A stretch of DNA of 64,000 nucleotides. It comes from Dryas octopetala. Lineage: Eukaryota; Streptophyta; Magnoliopsida; Rosales; Rosaceae. The stretch is from NCBI GenBank assembly GCA_963921425.1, contig OY992833.1, positions 11,263,738 through 11,327,737 of the forward strand, read 5' to 3'. Both the position numbers and the translations under genes were made by a program. Below the pieces are notes generated by a model. It saw nothing but the letters and a program-made list of their open reading frames with translations, had not been told where the DNA came from and ran no database searches. Positions 1-12,662 of the stretch are shown here, piece by piece (position 1 is the stretch's first letter; every line of letters begins with the position of its first letter).

Positions 1-44
1 TCTCTTGATGGGGGGGCTAAACTCGGGCTTTGCCTCGACAGATA

Positions 45-2567
45 TTAGACGGTGCTCATGTCCACACGGCTTTTATGAAGCTGGAAGGCGGGGGTGATCC
101 AGCTCCCACAACTACATTGGATGCCTGACCAATTGAAGTAACCCAAGCGAGCTTCACAATGTGCACAGGACAATTTCCCCTCCACTGCACCTTCTTCAAC
201 TGGGTAATGAAAGAAATGCTAAGAAAGATTAAACTATTTGGTGTTTCTATGCCAAATCACATTGAAAGAAAGATGCCACCAACAAAAATAAGTTCTACTT
301 TACTTAAGTTGAGGTATATGGAAACCTACATAAGCTTAGGAAATATAGAAAAAAAGATGATCAAGAAAAGCGATGTGGATTCTTCACATCTGTAGGACAA
401 ATGGGAATCTATTTTCATTATTTGAAATTCCATAAAATTGTCAACTAAATGGAACGATTGGCAATGACAAAAATCTATCTATAGTTGATATGAAATCTCA
501 TGTGACAGTTCATCATCCAATTCTATAGAAAAAAAAAAAAAAAAAATCAAAACAAGTATAAAGAACAAAAGGTATACAAATAAGGAATTCATATATGTAA
601 CTTTACCTGCCGTCATCCACCTTAGAGGCTCAACAAAAATGGATGAACATTCAGAATCCTCAGACTTATTATATGCCTTGCTACTTTTTCGCTTGCGCCA
701 CTCAAAAGATGTCTCACCCTCACCTGGAATGTGATCCACAACATTGTCCTGTAATGCAACCACTCTTCGGCATTTCTTGCAGCGGAATGCAGGAGTACCA
801 GTTTTTCCACCATTTGGAGTTGCTTCTACTTCAGAGGAAACTTCACTAGGCAACCCAGGATCTGCCCCAAATTTAGAAGTGTCTATTCTCTCCCCTCGAT
901 GGTAAGATTCACCTGAAAGGATGGGAAAAAAATTCTTCAATTGCAGTGAAACAGACATTCACATTTGCCACTAATATTGAAAACTTCCACCAAAATGAGT
1001 AAGAATAAGTTATAATGTCTCCTGTGCTGAGCCAAACAATTTCTCACATAGTAAATAACACAAGGAACATTGCAATGTAGTTGTTAATCCTTCCCATGTT
1101 GTTAGCTGTTCCGGGCTAAAATGCTACGCAGGGTGGAGGAGCATGGGCACTGTAGCAGCATTGTAGTAGTTCTAATAATTAGGGTTTATGAATCTTTCTT
1201 ATGTTAGTTTTCCCTAAGTTTTTTTTTTTTTTTTCAGAATAGCTTTCCTAAGTTAACTTGATGTTTGAAATTATTTTTATTTTAAGGCCTATCAACTTTA
1301 TTATTAGGGTTTTTGTAGTTTTATAAATTGAGATTAAAAGTAAGTTGAGAGAATCTTTTTTGTTTTGTTTTGGATTATTAATAAAATTAGCCTTGGTTTT
1401 TTGAGTTCCTTTGAGAACCTAGAAGAGTATCTTCCATTAGCATCCAAAAGAGGTTTGTTCCGTTCTAAGAAACTTGGACTACAACCCCCACCAAAGTATT
1501 ATTCACTAACTTCATGTGGTGAGAGAGAAACGAAGCTTCTCTTGGGGCTTCTCATAATCAAGCATTGTCCATTCATATTCAACCCAAAACAATTATGAGT
1601 TATGACCATCCCACTTCTCAAAAAGACATTCATTGAGCAATAACCACCCAACCAGCTGAGCAAGCATCCGTATGGGGAGAGATTAAAAGTTTTGATATAA
1701 AATTATTCCGCACTTCCAGTTTTTATCAGTTGAAAAAACTTGACTCACTTCTCTTGGAATTTTTTTCTTTCACCCATAGAGAATAAAGCTTAAATTGGCT
1801 GAACTACCCCATGATGCTAGAAAAATGTCTCATGGGTCATTCCTGTAAAATATATTTCTTGGTCAAAATACTTGGCTTCACCCATTGCCAGATTTACTTC
1901 AATGGAAATGTGACCAACTAGGTAAGCCAGTGCTCCTCAACACCTTCTTAATGATTTTTCTTTTTTCTTTTTTTAAATAAGTATATCATGAGACTCAAGA
2001 AAAGCCTATACACTACAGTGCTTTTCAGTTGACAGCATAAGAATTATAGCGTAGTCTCTATGCCCGATGGAACACTTTTATCAGCTCATATACTATCAAC
2101 CTTTGAAAAACTGAAATGCATGATATATTAATGAGCATCCCTTAATTCAGACAGCTCAATGAAACATTGGGAAATAAGAGGGGTGGGAATGGAGAAGAAA
2201 AAATTATACCCAATACTTTCATGCGGAAACACTTATATACGGGGCTGGCATGATCAACCTTGAAGCCCATTTCCTCATACATTTTTAGCTGCAACAGAAT
2301 AAAAAATTTATGATGGGATAGATACAATAAGATTAGCAACACGTAATGTGACATAGGAGTTCTATGCATCACCTGATCTAGAAAACCATCATTGGGGCAA
2401 ACAAACTCACAGCTTTGCCGCAGGGATCCCAGTGCATCTGCAGGAATGTATATAAGAAAAAAAGGGGTAAATACAGAAGCAATTAAGTGCTTCTAACCCA
2501 CTCTCCCTCTCCTTTTTGTCAAATTCAATTGCTTAGCAATTTTTTTGTTATATAAGCTTGTTAACAC

Positions 2568-2605
<38 letters not shown>

Positions 2606-4964
2606 TGATGAATTCAATTGCTTAGCAATTTTTTTTTTTTCTTTAAGGTTATATAAGCTTGTGAAGAATTACTTCTAATCTAAATCTGATAAAACAGCTA
2701 TTCATAATGCATGAGAAGAAAGGAAAAAAAACAGAAGAGGGGGGGGGGGGGGGGGGGAGGGTTTAAGAGTCAAGCAATTTAGCATCAGAAACCCACTCTC
2801 CCCTCAATTTTTCTTTTAAAGTTATATAAGCTTGTCAAAACTATTTTTTATCTAAATCTGACAAAACAACTATTGGGATCTTGAAAATATAATAGTCATA
2901 TACCAATATGTAGACTCACAATAGAAAAAACAATAAATGATTTGTTCACACCTTCTTGAGATAAATGTTCTGTTCTCATCAGATATGCTGTAATGATAGC
3001 TGCACTGCAACAAACACGCAAAGATGGGTGATAACCCTTTAAACTTGACAATTCAGTAAACTAGAAAAGCTAAATAATATAGGCCTGTTCTGCCAATTTC
3101 TGACACAGATTAGCAAGACAGATATTATTCTAAAAAAGAAATAAGAAAGAAACAATATCCTACTTGATGCACTTGAGTTTATTGAACACTGCCAAAAATA
3201 ACATGAGAATATATAGATACAAACTGTTTGACCCAGAAAATAACATGAAAATAACACTGCCAAAATAAAATAAGCATCCATGCAAACATCCAAAGTTATG
3301 ACCCAGAAAATATGCATGCATGCATTTCAACAACCTTTCCTTCCATTTCTTTTTTTTTTAAGAATTTGAAAGACAAATCAAATATGTTTGCGCAATATTT
3401 AATATTAGATTTTACTCAATTTTAAGTGCCTCACATGCAAATCAAATTTTGAACTTACTTTATAAGGTCATTATCAAGCAACTACATTTTAATTTTTCTA
3501 ATAATCACTCATATTGTTCACACTTGTAGATTTCAATAAGTTTCCTTTAATAATGGTTGCTATGCAGAAACTAAAAACAATTGCTGCATTGTCTGGATTT
3601 TGCACCACACATCCAATATATAATCACTTCCTCAACTGCATGCAGATAACTAGATAAGAAAGTCATCGAATATTAGTAATTTAAATAATTCTTTGCAAGA
3701 CTTAAAATCCTGCAGTACTGAAGCTCAACAAGTACTTATGGTCAAGTATAGTAGAAAAGAAGTTCTAACGGTTATGTAAAGCCATGAATGAATTTGATGT
3801 GTAACTTCTCTCCAAAGGTATATTATTTTCTATATAATCTATTTCTGATTGAGAGTTCAAAAAAGTTTATTGTACCTTTGTCTCTCACTTTCTCCTTCTA
3901 TCTAAACTCATCTTTCTTCTTCTCTTCTTCTATCCATCTCCCTCCTCAATCTTCTTCTGTCCCTTCTTCTTCCCATCTCTCTCACTTCTATTTCCCTCTC
4001 ATCAACTCCAGATTTAATTCTTGTCATTTTTTTTCAGAATATTGTAATTCTCAATGAGCAGAAAAGGAATATAAAAAGCTTCAAGAGAAACCAGTGACTG
4101 CGCAAAAGTTGTTCTAGTTGAACTGAGAAGAGGAATTTTGAAAAAGCTACAATTATCACTTAAAAAAAATGGTTTTCAGTTGGTGTTGCAGCCTCTTGAA
4201 GGATCTAAAGATTATTCAATATCGAGCGTATGCAACTTTATTCTGTGCCTTAAATAAAGGTGGATTTGGAATAAGAAATGCCTTTGCAGAACCTTTGATA
4301 AGAGGACATGTATCTACCAACAAAATTTTGGTGTTTCTAGAATAATATGTAACTAATAACATAGAGCTAACCATGCTGAAGGTCAATTTTGTGAATATTT
4401 AAAGCCATTGACAAGAAATTGATGAAAGCAACAGTAACAAAAAACTAAAGAAACTTCACCAAAAAAAAAAAAACTAAAGAAAACAATAAAGATGAAAATG
4501 ATAAAGTGAGCAAAAAATATGTACCTTCTAGACACACCGGCAAAGCAATGAACCAAAACAGACCCCTCTTTTCTACTCTTATCAATGAAATCCAAAGACA
4601 CGTCCAAATAATCCAACAAATCTTCCCTCTCCATATCTCTCAGTGGAACCCCCATCCTCACCAGCTTCAAATCCTTGCCTGCATATTCCAACAAGTACAA
4701 GAGCTTATCGGACAACAAGCTACTTTTTGTCCCATCACCAGAATCATCCTCAGAAGCTGTGCTACCACCAGACCCGCTAACATAGACCTTCTTAATTTCC
4801 TTTGTGGGAATTGTAAGACCCTTCCGCCATTCAGAGAAAAATGATATTGATGCCGAACTCAGAACTGATAGAATATGTGTGATATTGGTGCTACCATTTT
4901 GGAGAATTTCTGCTGCATCACTGATGTTGCCAATGAATAGATTCTCGCGAACAAGGTACGGCAT
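45..4964 (-). CDS. DUSP12/YVH1-like dual-specificity phosphatase with C-terminal zinc-binding domain
   Basis: Six exons read right to left: 4964-4525, 3004-2952, 2437-2373, 2288-2210, 912-607, 199-45. All introns are GT-AG and the phases close to a 365-aa protein starting MPYLVREN. The catalytic signature HCFAGVSRS places Cys140 and Arg146, split by intron 1. The C-terminal part has a CxxC (C257, C260) and a Cys cluster around residues 326-345 (SCAHC, CSCGSW), the zinc module of the YVH1/DUSP12 family. In yeast YVH1 that zinc domain, rather than phosphatase activity, serves 60S ribosome maturation; a similar role here is inference. The length matches yeast YVH1 (364 aa). Intron 4 (913-2209) is the longest. 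The start is the first ATG of the conserved N-terminus. A small coding-like region lies only 223 bp upstream on the same strand. Confidence 0.93.
2521..2880. repeat. Low-complexity and duplicated DNA inside a phosphatase intron
   Basis: This lies in the intron between exons 2 and 3 of the phosphatase gene. It holds a (TC)15 tract at 2571-2601, a run of 19 G at 2739-2757, and three degenerate copies of a unit around the words TTATATAAGCTTGT and ATCTAAATCTGA (near 2547, 2649 and 2822). The pattern fits local tandem duplication by slippage. No coding content is visible. Confidence 0.8.
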
Positions 4965-5187
4965 GACCACTAACAAAGAATGGATTTTTCCTAATGAAAA
5001 TATCAAATTCTTGTTATTTCCCATTTTCCCTATGCTATTTTGGTTGATAATAATCAACCATTAATCATATCAAATTCAACAAGATCATCCAACTTACAAA
5101 AGGAATCCAAACAAGCATAATAATGATCATCTAACAAGGTCATTCACAAAACATACAAAAAAGCAAACCCAAAAGAGAAAATCCACT

Positions 5188-5682
5188 TCATCCATCCCAC
5201 TCCTCATCATCAACATCATTCAAACTAACATCACCATCATCCTTATCCAAAGAATCAAATGGAGAAGGGGATTTTGCACTCAAATTGGAAAAGGAATACA
5301 AAAAAGTTGCAATAACAAAAAAAAAAGTAAAACCCAAATAGCCAATTGTACTTTTCTGCCCAACGGTACTACCAAGTTGCAGCAAAATATTCGTCTAACA
5401 CTAGAAAAATCAAATACCAACCCAGCTAGAACAGTGAAGAAGAAGAAGAAAAACTGAAAGAAGAAGAAGAGAACAAAAACCTCCAAGCTCGGGTTCCTGC
5501 AACTTCTCTCCAAGCTTCTCTACAACCACCGAAATGTCGTCCAATTTAGTGGTTTGCCGCCGAAATCCCCAATCAGAGCAGCCTAGGAATTTTTTCAGTC
5601 TTTCAGGGAGAGAAGAGGCAGCAATCGCGATAGAAGAGGAGGTCTGATAGCTTTGGCGTCGTTTTTTAAGATTTTGAAACAC
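5188..5682 (-). CDS. Possible small acidic-tailed protein, start codon not found
   Basis: Three segments join with consistent GT-AG borders and phase: 5682-5481, 5400-5373 (a 28-nt exon) and 5278-5188. They give 106 codons plus stop. The product would have a basic, Ser-rich N-terminus, a predicted helical middle (LPERLKKFL, VVVEKLGEKL) and a very acidic C-terminus ending NDVDDEEWDG. The coding look of the last exon and the phase agreement across a tiny exon are the support. Against it, the frame has no ATG: it opens at a GTG (5682-5680) directly after an in-frame TGA. The true start may lie in an upstream exon, may be split across a junction, or may be lost. I do not recognise the family. It could be a separate gene, an upstream cistron of the phosphatase transcript, or a decayed gene. 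Confidence 0.4.
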
Positions 5683-8600
5683 TCAGCCCATACGATGTCG
5701 TTTTGGGTCTCAGAAACTTTTTAGCAAAAACTAAAAAGTAATAAGAAAAGGTTTTTGTCAATTTTGATACAAAACCTTGGTCTTTGTCTCAATTAGGTAC
5801 TCAAAAACTATTATTTGTTGGATGACACACAGTCTTTCTTTCATGGATGTTAGTTAATTAATCATTAAATTTGATTATGTGAAAAATGGTATTGATATCG
5901 GTTTTTAAAAGGGTCAATTACAAATAAATAAATAAAACTTTTCACAATTACATATTAATCAATGCACTTTTTTAAAATTTTATTTTAGTTACTGACCAAA
6001 ATGAAAAAAAAAAATTATAATAAATTAATAAACATACATTACTTTTCAAATTTAATTAGATTTATATTAGATTTGTGTTTAATTGCTACGCAGCAAAACG
6101 ATTTAGGATTTAGCTTTCGGATTTTGGGCAGACCTAAATTCTAAGCCATAAACTCTAAAACCCTAAAACCTATTTCTAAACCCTAAACTTCATTTATATA
6201 CCGTGTATCTCATTTCTATACCCTAAATCACATTTTTATATCCTAAACTAAATCAATGGCTACGTTGTAATTTTACACCCAGAAGTAGTAAAAAAAAGGG
6301 AAGGGCAATTTGATATATTCTAATGCATCAAAATACATGACATCATCAAATGTATTAGGCTTAGTGACTAAAGTGGAATATAATTTCAAAATCCATTAAC
6401 CATTATGGGAAAAGAAAATTTACATTGATCATTATGTAATATTAAAATGTTTTATTGATTTAAATGTAATTTTCTATTTTTAAAAAATTAAAATAAAAGT
6501 GATATTAAAAAATTTACCATGTTAGTTGCATTTACAACCGATATTTATGTAGTGATATCTATCAATAATTTTGTAGTAGTGAAAGTTAGAAGATTGAAAC
6601 TCAAGGTCATTGATTATGTGACTCCTAACTCAGAGGTCATCAAAATATCACAATAGATATCGCAATAGTTAATATCATTGTCAAAAAATTATGCAACATA
6701 TGGCAGAAAAAACATGCATCTTTCTACTGCAACAATATTACTATCATACATACACACAAGAAAAAGGTTCATACACAGGGTGTGAGTTTTCCCTTATCTA
6801 CAGTCTAAAGCTTAACCTTTTTATAGTGCACCGTCCAATTCACCAATGCTCAAAATTCTTTTCTATGTAACTGGAAATCCAAGTCCAAAAATAACTTAGT
6901 CACAAGTTAATTTCGGCAAGGTTCTGGCATGACCTTTCTTTTCGGACATATGTCCCTAGAAAACAAAAACCAATCTAGTAAGGATTTCTTCTTAAGTCCA
7001 AGCTAATAAGAACAACTAAAAAAAGGAAAAACTTACAATAAAGAAAAAAGAAAAATGCCAGAGTGAAAATGGGGAAGGGATGCCTTTATTTATAGGCTTA
7101 TGGGGGTGAAAAATGGAGGGATATAGGATCTTTTGGGCGGATTGAATGGCTCAAATCCGTTTTAGTCGTTGCCTAGGATTGGCTACAGTGGGTGGCAAGA
7201 ATGGGTGGCTAAGATTGCATCCAAAAACCAAGATCAAGGGATGAGATTGAGGGTTAAAGAAGTGTCAACACAAAAAACACCAAAATAACGTTGGTTTGGG
7301 CTATGTGAAAGCTTCCTTTTGTATTTTGGGTTGGACGACTGAGGTTAAAACCAAACGCCATATGAGCATACTCCTTTGTTTTAATTACTAAAATTCTTCA
7401 AACTTTGAAAATTCATCAAAAATAGCTCGAGACTCTAAATAATTCACCAAAAAACCCTACAAACTTGTATTGATAAATACTTTTTATCTAAATCCTCAAA
7501 AAAATATTTTGACTTCCAAAACAATTAAGAAAAATCTCACTTTCCAAACTAATTTTTGGAAATTCAAAATAATCCTAAATCACCAAACTTTGGATAAATC
7601 ACATTCCTTTCTCCAAAATTCAATTCCACTCCACTAAACCTTTTGGAATTTATTGAGATGAGCACCCTCCAACCATGATCTCTCTCTCAATCCAAGAAAA
7701 ATTTTAGAACCATAAAGTTCCTACTTTGCCAAAAATAATTAAGGAAATTCTAAATTCCTCAAAATAAAATGCCAAAAATTAAAGTGATTAAAATTAAAGA
7801 AGGGTAAAAAATTCAAGGCTACCACATAGCCACAATTCATGGCTCCCAAACCAAATAAAATTAGCCTAAAAACCTATTCAAGTATGATTCCAATACTGTG
7901 AGGTCTTTCTTTCATCCAATGTCATGATTTTATTTTTGAAGTATGGAATACAAGTCAAAACTCCAAATATAATCTCATCAATATGTAACATGCATCCACA
8001 TACTTGCTCTAGTGTCCATACACTATGGCATGAGATTCACCATCTCCTCAAGCGATAAATCATTAACATATGCTAGTCTTTTCGGAATGTTAATATTTAG
8101 TTAACATTCTCTTCCTTGACTAGAAACATTTAGGAATCTAAACATAAGGCAGCATGAGTTTCAATGACTAACCATTTAGCTCACCATGTCCCACTTAGAT
8201 TCCATAGATGCATATATTCATTGACACATTGATCCTCGAGTTCTCAGTGTAATGAATAATGAATATGCCTATTAATATGTTTCTATATTATATATTAATT
8301 GAAATATCCATTGAGTCGCATCAACAAAAATTACTATTGATTTTAGTGCGCATATTTCCAACACTCCCACTCCCACCCCACCTCATTTCCCCTCTCTGGC
8401 CATGGTCTGACGACTCCCCCCTCCCCTACACCGGCCACCCTTCTCCCCCCTCTTACACTTCTCTCTCTATCTATGTGTCTCACTTTCTCTGTCTCTCACC
8501 CTCTTTCTCTCTATCTCTCTCACTATCTTTCTCCTTCACTCTCTTTCTCTCTCTACTAGGCGTGAACATACACCATTGACACACCTTGGATTTGGCGGTG

Positions 8601-11572
8601 TTCACACATAAGAGAGAAAGAGAGAGACGTGGTAGAGGGGAAAGGGTGTCGCTAGTGGGGCAAGGGGTCGACAGCGGAGGAGGGGGCAGGCTAGAGGGGG
8701 AAGAGAGGAGGGGTGAGGTGGGATGGGGGGGTGGGGGGTGGCGGGCGGGGGGAGGGTTCTGCATCCTCCCACCCTTTTTTTAACTCTATTTATTTTTTTT
8801 ATTTTTATAACTACTTTTTAATGATGATTTTGGCCCTTAAATTTGATCATATTTGGGTCACCTGATCACCTGATCAACTTTTAACGGATGTTTTCACAGA
8901 GTTGACGAAAAACCCTTAATTGAGTCAAACAGTAGATTGTAATAAGAAATTGGTACAAAGTGAATTCGGCATACTGCACTACAACATGGGTTATAGTCAG
9001 TCTTTTTTCTAAAATTTTTCCTCCATATAATAAAGCAAGTGAGATAATACAAAGGTTAAGAGCAATACAATTGAGAAGAGTTTTAACGAAGAGTTCCAAT
9101 TGTTGTTATCAAATAAGCTCATTATTGTCTGGGAGCTGTGTGCGGCTTTTAGGTTGTACATCTCGAAGATCATGTTTGCATTTATTAGATGAAGTGTTCC
9201 TCCATTGCGCTTAAATTTATTTTCCAACACTTGTCTAATCCACTCATTATTCCGGATGAAACTCGAAAAAGGCCCAAGAATGAGCTTTGAGACCCAAGAA
9301 AAAGAACCCACTTCACCAGAAGTCTATAGATTGTGTCAAGGCAAGCAGGGTCTGCTGAATGGTGGTGGGATGCAGAAGTAAAGACAATTGATGAGGAAGA
9401 ATGAGATTGTTCAAAGATAGAGAGAAGATGAGACCTTCATTTATTCATTTGTTTCAGCTACTTGGATGATCAATTGCAAATCAAAGGAATTGCTTTTTAT
9501 ACAAACAAGATGTATTTTTTCTGTGTACTAGCTAACCTCAATTTTTTGTTCAATTTTCAATCCTTACATTGTTATCATCTCTCCATTCTCAAAATGAAAA
9601 TTATTTTCTTTTAAATTGCCATTTGAAGTGGTTGGAAAATTAGCAAAGATTGTCCAAATAACATTACTCTTTGTTGTGACAACTAATAGTGTGAAAGTGA
9701 GAAATTTCAGTCGACATTGGAAATAAGTAACGTGAAGTAAAAGACATATTTAACACACTTGCACAATTGCGTAACATCTAAGAATTGCTCATTGGCCAGA
9801 AAGAAAATGAAACGACTCATACATGTTAGAAAATAAGTAGTGTTTAACTGGGTTTACTTAATGGCAACAAATCCTTTGACCCAAAAAGAGTAGATGACCA
9901 TCCCCAATGATTTATGAAGCTGGCATATAACTAAAATTAATTAATTAATTAATAAGTTGCCGTATTTGATAAGATTCTTTGGAAAGACAAGTTAATGAAG
10001 GTAGGCCAAATTATAAACCTCCAATCATACACGAGGAAGGAAGCACATTCTAAATTCTTGGGACACAAGATTGCCAAGTCAAAATTGCATCCAAAACGTT
10101 GAATAGGTCCATGGCAATATGGCAGCAACCCTCTCCCCCTCTTATAAAAACTATGAGCCATACAAGTGTAGAAAAATTTCCATACAATACTATGTCTCAA
10201 TTTTTATCTCTCTTATCACATAGACCTAAAAAGTGCAAAAAAGAGCATATAAGTCGTATGTATTTATCTCTCTCATCCCGACCTAAGAAGAGCTAAAAAG
10301 AGCATATAAGTTGTATATATTTATCTCTCTCATCCCACTCTAATTCATGTGATAAAAATGTGAGGCAATCCTTTCTTGTCCCATTCATTTTTCTGCATAC
10401 AATGTGAGGCAATCCTTTCTCTTATCCCATACAAGGAATAAATCCCAAATACCTGGAACACAATCAAACATTACCGTTCCAATTTGCATTGTAGTACCTA
10501 TACCTTGTTTCCCATCCTTAAGGTCTTCTCTGATAAATTAAAAAATTTTAAAATATAGAAAAACCTTCTGAAAGTATTCTTCAAGACTACTTACTAATAA
10601 GCCACACATTCTAAAGTTTTCCAAAGTTTATCTCCAGGTTACAATTCGTTAATGAAGATCACACAACTAGAAAAATTTTCCCAAATTAAGGTCATCATTT
10701 TACTTCTCCAGTGCTAACAGAAAATAAAATAGCTAGAATGTATCAGTAACCATATAGACAACAAAACTTGAAAGTTACAGTCCCTTGACATAACCAGAAA
10801 CCATATTTCAAGAAAACAAACCAGAGGATCAAAATTGAGAATTTACAAATGAAATTTCATGGTCAATCAGGAAAAATAGGTACCCAATCCTCTCCCTCTT
10901 TCCAATTGCATCTGCAATTCCAGCCGAATGGGTGTAAATCTATCCATAGGACGGATATACAAAAATAGTCAGTACGGTTAAGCATTCTTCGCATCACAGA
11001 ACCATAACATTCATTATAGTGTCATAATTGTGAGCACCGGAAAAAGCACACAATGTTCACTGATCAGTTAGGTTAGTTACCTCAGCAAATGCAGAGGTCA
11101 GCAAGTACTTGGTGAAGCTCTAATGAAGGCTTTCACCGCTGCATAAAAACCAACAGCTAAGGTTGGAATTCATAGACACCAAAACATTGACTAGAAATAA
11201 AATCGAAGGATACGTTTATTCATTTCATGATTTATTTTCCTTATTCTGGATACAATAATCCTAAACAATGGTTTAGCTTCGGAACAATTAAGTCAAGGCT
11301 CAGGTATTTGGTTGATCTCAAACCTGAAATATTCATCTTCAATCTTCCTCTTCCTCAAAGTAAATCAATCATCAACAGGTTCTAGGAGTTCATCTCCAGC
11401 TAAAGAATTGCAGGAACATTCATTCCTGATAGAAGCCATTCTGGAATAAACCAGTGAAGCGCAAGCTCCAGATGATGGTCCACACTATTGATGTTTGCTT
11501 GATCTCAAAGAAACTGTCCATCCATTTTCTGATTTTCCTCTAAGAAATTAATCCAAAAAGTCCTAATCTTTC
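5683..11572. other. Intergenic, AT-rich, with transposon debris
   Basis: No gene is supported here. Short ORFs around 8260-8780 come from a polypyrimidine stretch (about 8340-8570) followed by a polypurine stretch (about 8600-8760). A minus-strand sequence beginning TGTTGGAAATATG at 8363 looks like the edge of an LTR, but I found no matching second end or target duplication. The words ACCCTAAA near 6160-6230 are isolated and not a telomeric array. ORFs at 8881-9311 and 9949-10296 have no recognisable domain. Confidence 0.6.
10201..10420. repeat. Short tandem duplications
   Basis: A 57-60-bp unit containing TTATCTCTCTCATCCC and AAAGAGCATATAAG is repeated about 2.3 times (10201-10337). It is followed by two copies of TGTGAGGCAATCCTTTCT 43 bp apart (near 10359 and 10403). 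Function unknown; this is ordinary intergenic minisatellite structure. Confidence 0.75.
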
Positions 11573-12607
11573 TCAGCTGCATAATCTAACTGTGCATGCC
11601 ACAGCCTGTGCCCAGTATTTGAGCCTTGCTTTCACATCCTCCGGATGGTCACCTGGACAAGCAAAAAGTCACCAAGAGGTCAGATATTTGAAGATTCATT
11701 ATGTATTGAAACAACATTAGAATAACAACAGAGACCCCAATTGGGGACAAATTCAAACCAAGACTCAATGTAGAGTAACTTCACCAATATCTCAAAATAA
11801 GGCAGAACCTTCAATATTAACCTCCACATCAATCATACCACAACTGACACTTCTAAAAACAGAGGACCCAGTTCATCAATTCATCCATAGAAAACATCAA
11901 ACAGACCAATTTACACTTCCCAAATTCCATTCAAATAATCGATAGTCAGACAACAAATTCCTAATTTCATCTTGAGTTCATATTAAATCACAATCCAAAC
12001 CCATAATACAGTAAAACAAAGGGAGGACCTGGATCATCAACAAGTCACAGCCAGCTAACAATGTCACAGTTTTGTTTAAAACCAAAGAAAAAAAAAAAAC
12101 CCAAAAAAGAAAAATTTACAGAAAAGCCAGATGACTCACCAGGACTAGAGATCTTCCAATTGGCAATCGGGCTCGAAACCGAAGGGCACGAATCGGGTGG
12201 GGACGCCGCCGGAGAGTTCTCGGGAGACTTCTGGTGCTCGTCCATGAACTTCTGGCTCATAGAGTAACAAAGCTCAAGAGCAGGCAATGTGTTGCAGAGC
12301 TCAGGAATCTCATTGTAGCTGAACCCAAAGCCCAGATCCAAGCACCCTTTGAGCTCATCAAGGTCCTCGTCCGTCAAGCTCTTGGTCCTCGTCAGATCGT
12401 CTTCGTCCACTGCCTCTACATACCCTTCAAGCAAAACCTGGTTCTTCTTCTTCTTCTTCATGCTCTTCAGCTTCGGCCATTCTGCTTCTCTTTCTCCTTC
12501 TACGAATTCTTCTAGCGGTTGATTTGTCATCTCATCTTCTTCTTCTGGGTTCTCTTGGAATGAGATTGCTGAAGAAACCCATGATTCTGAATCACATTCA
12601 AAGCTCC

Positions 12608-12611
<4 letters not shown>
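11573..12611 (-). CDS. DUF1685-type plant protein
   Basis: Two exons, 12611-12140 and 11652-11573, join at a phase-1 GT-AG intron to give 183 aa. The core contains SLTDEDLDELKGCLDLGFGF and SYNEIPELCNTLPALELCYS, followed by a Ser/Pro-rich linker and a terminal KARLKYWAQAVACTVRLCS. This is the conserved pattern of the plant DUF1685 family, whose biochemical role is not established. The N-terminal third is acidic, then carries a Lys run (SMKKKKKN). There are no membrane segments or signal peptide. The ATG sits directly downstream, on the coding strand, of a long GA repeat that must lie in the 5' leader or core promoter. The Lys run is the part most likely to vary in length. Confidence 0.88.

Positions 12612-12661
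<50 letters not shown>
12611..12661. repeat. (TC)25 microsatellite at the DUF1685 start codon
   Basis: An uninterrupted TC tract, GA on the coding strand, abuts the ATG of the DUF1685 gene. GA tracts in plant leaders and promoters can bind BBR/BPC factors; whether this one does is inference. Confidence 0.95.

Positions 12662-12662
<1 letters not shown>

Noticed and set aside
6160-6245. ACCCTAAA words suggesting interstitial telomere repeats.
   Set aside because: Only scattered single copies are present, not a tandem array.
6670-8363. Possible Copia LTR or solo LTR on the minus strand beginning TGTTGGAAATATG at 8363.
   Set aside because: I could not find the other end or a 5-bp duplication, so it is only noted as debris.
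8259-8783. Overlapping long ORFs on both strands.
   Set aside because: They come from CT-rich and AG-rich low-complexity sequence with no domain.
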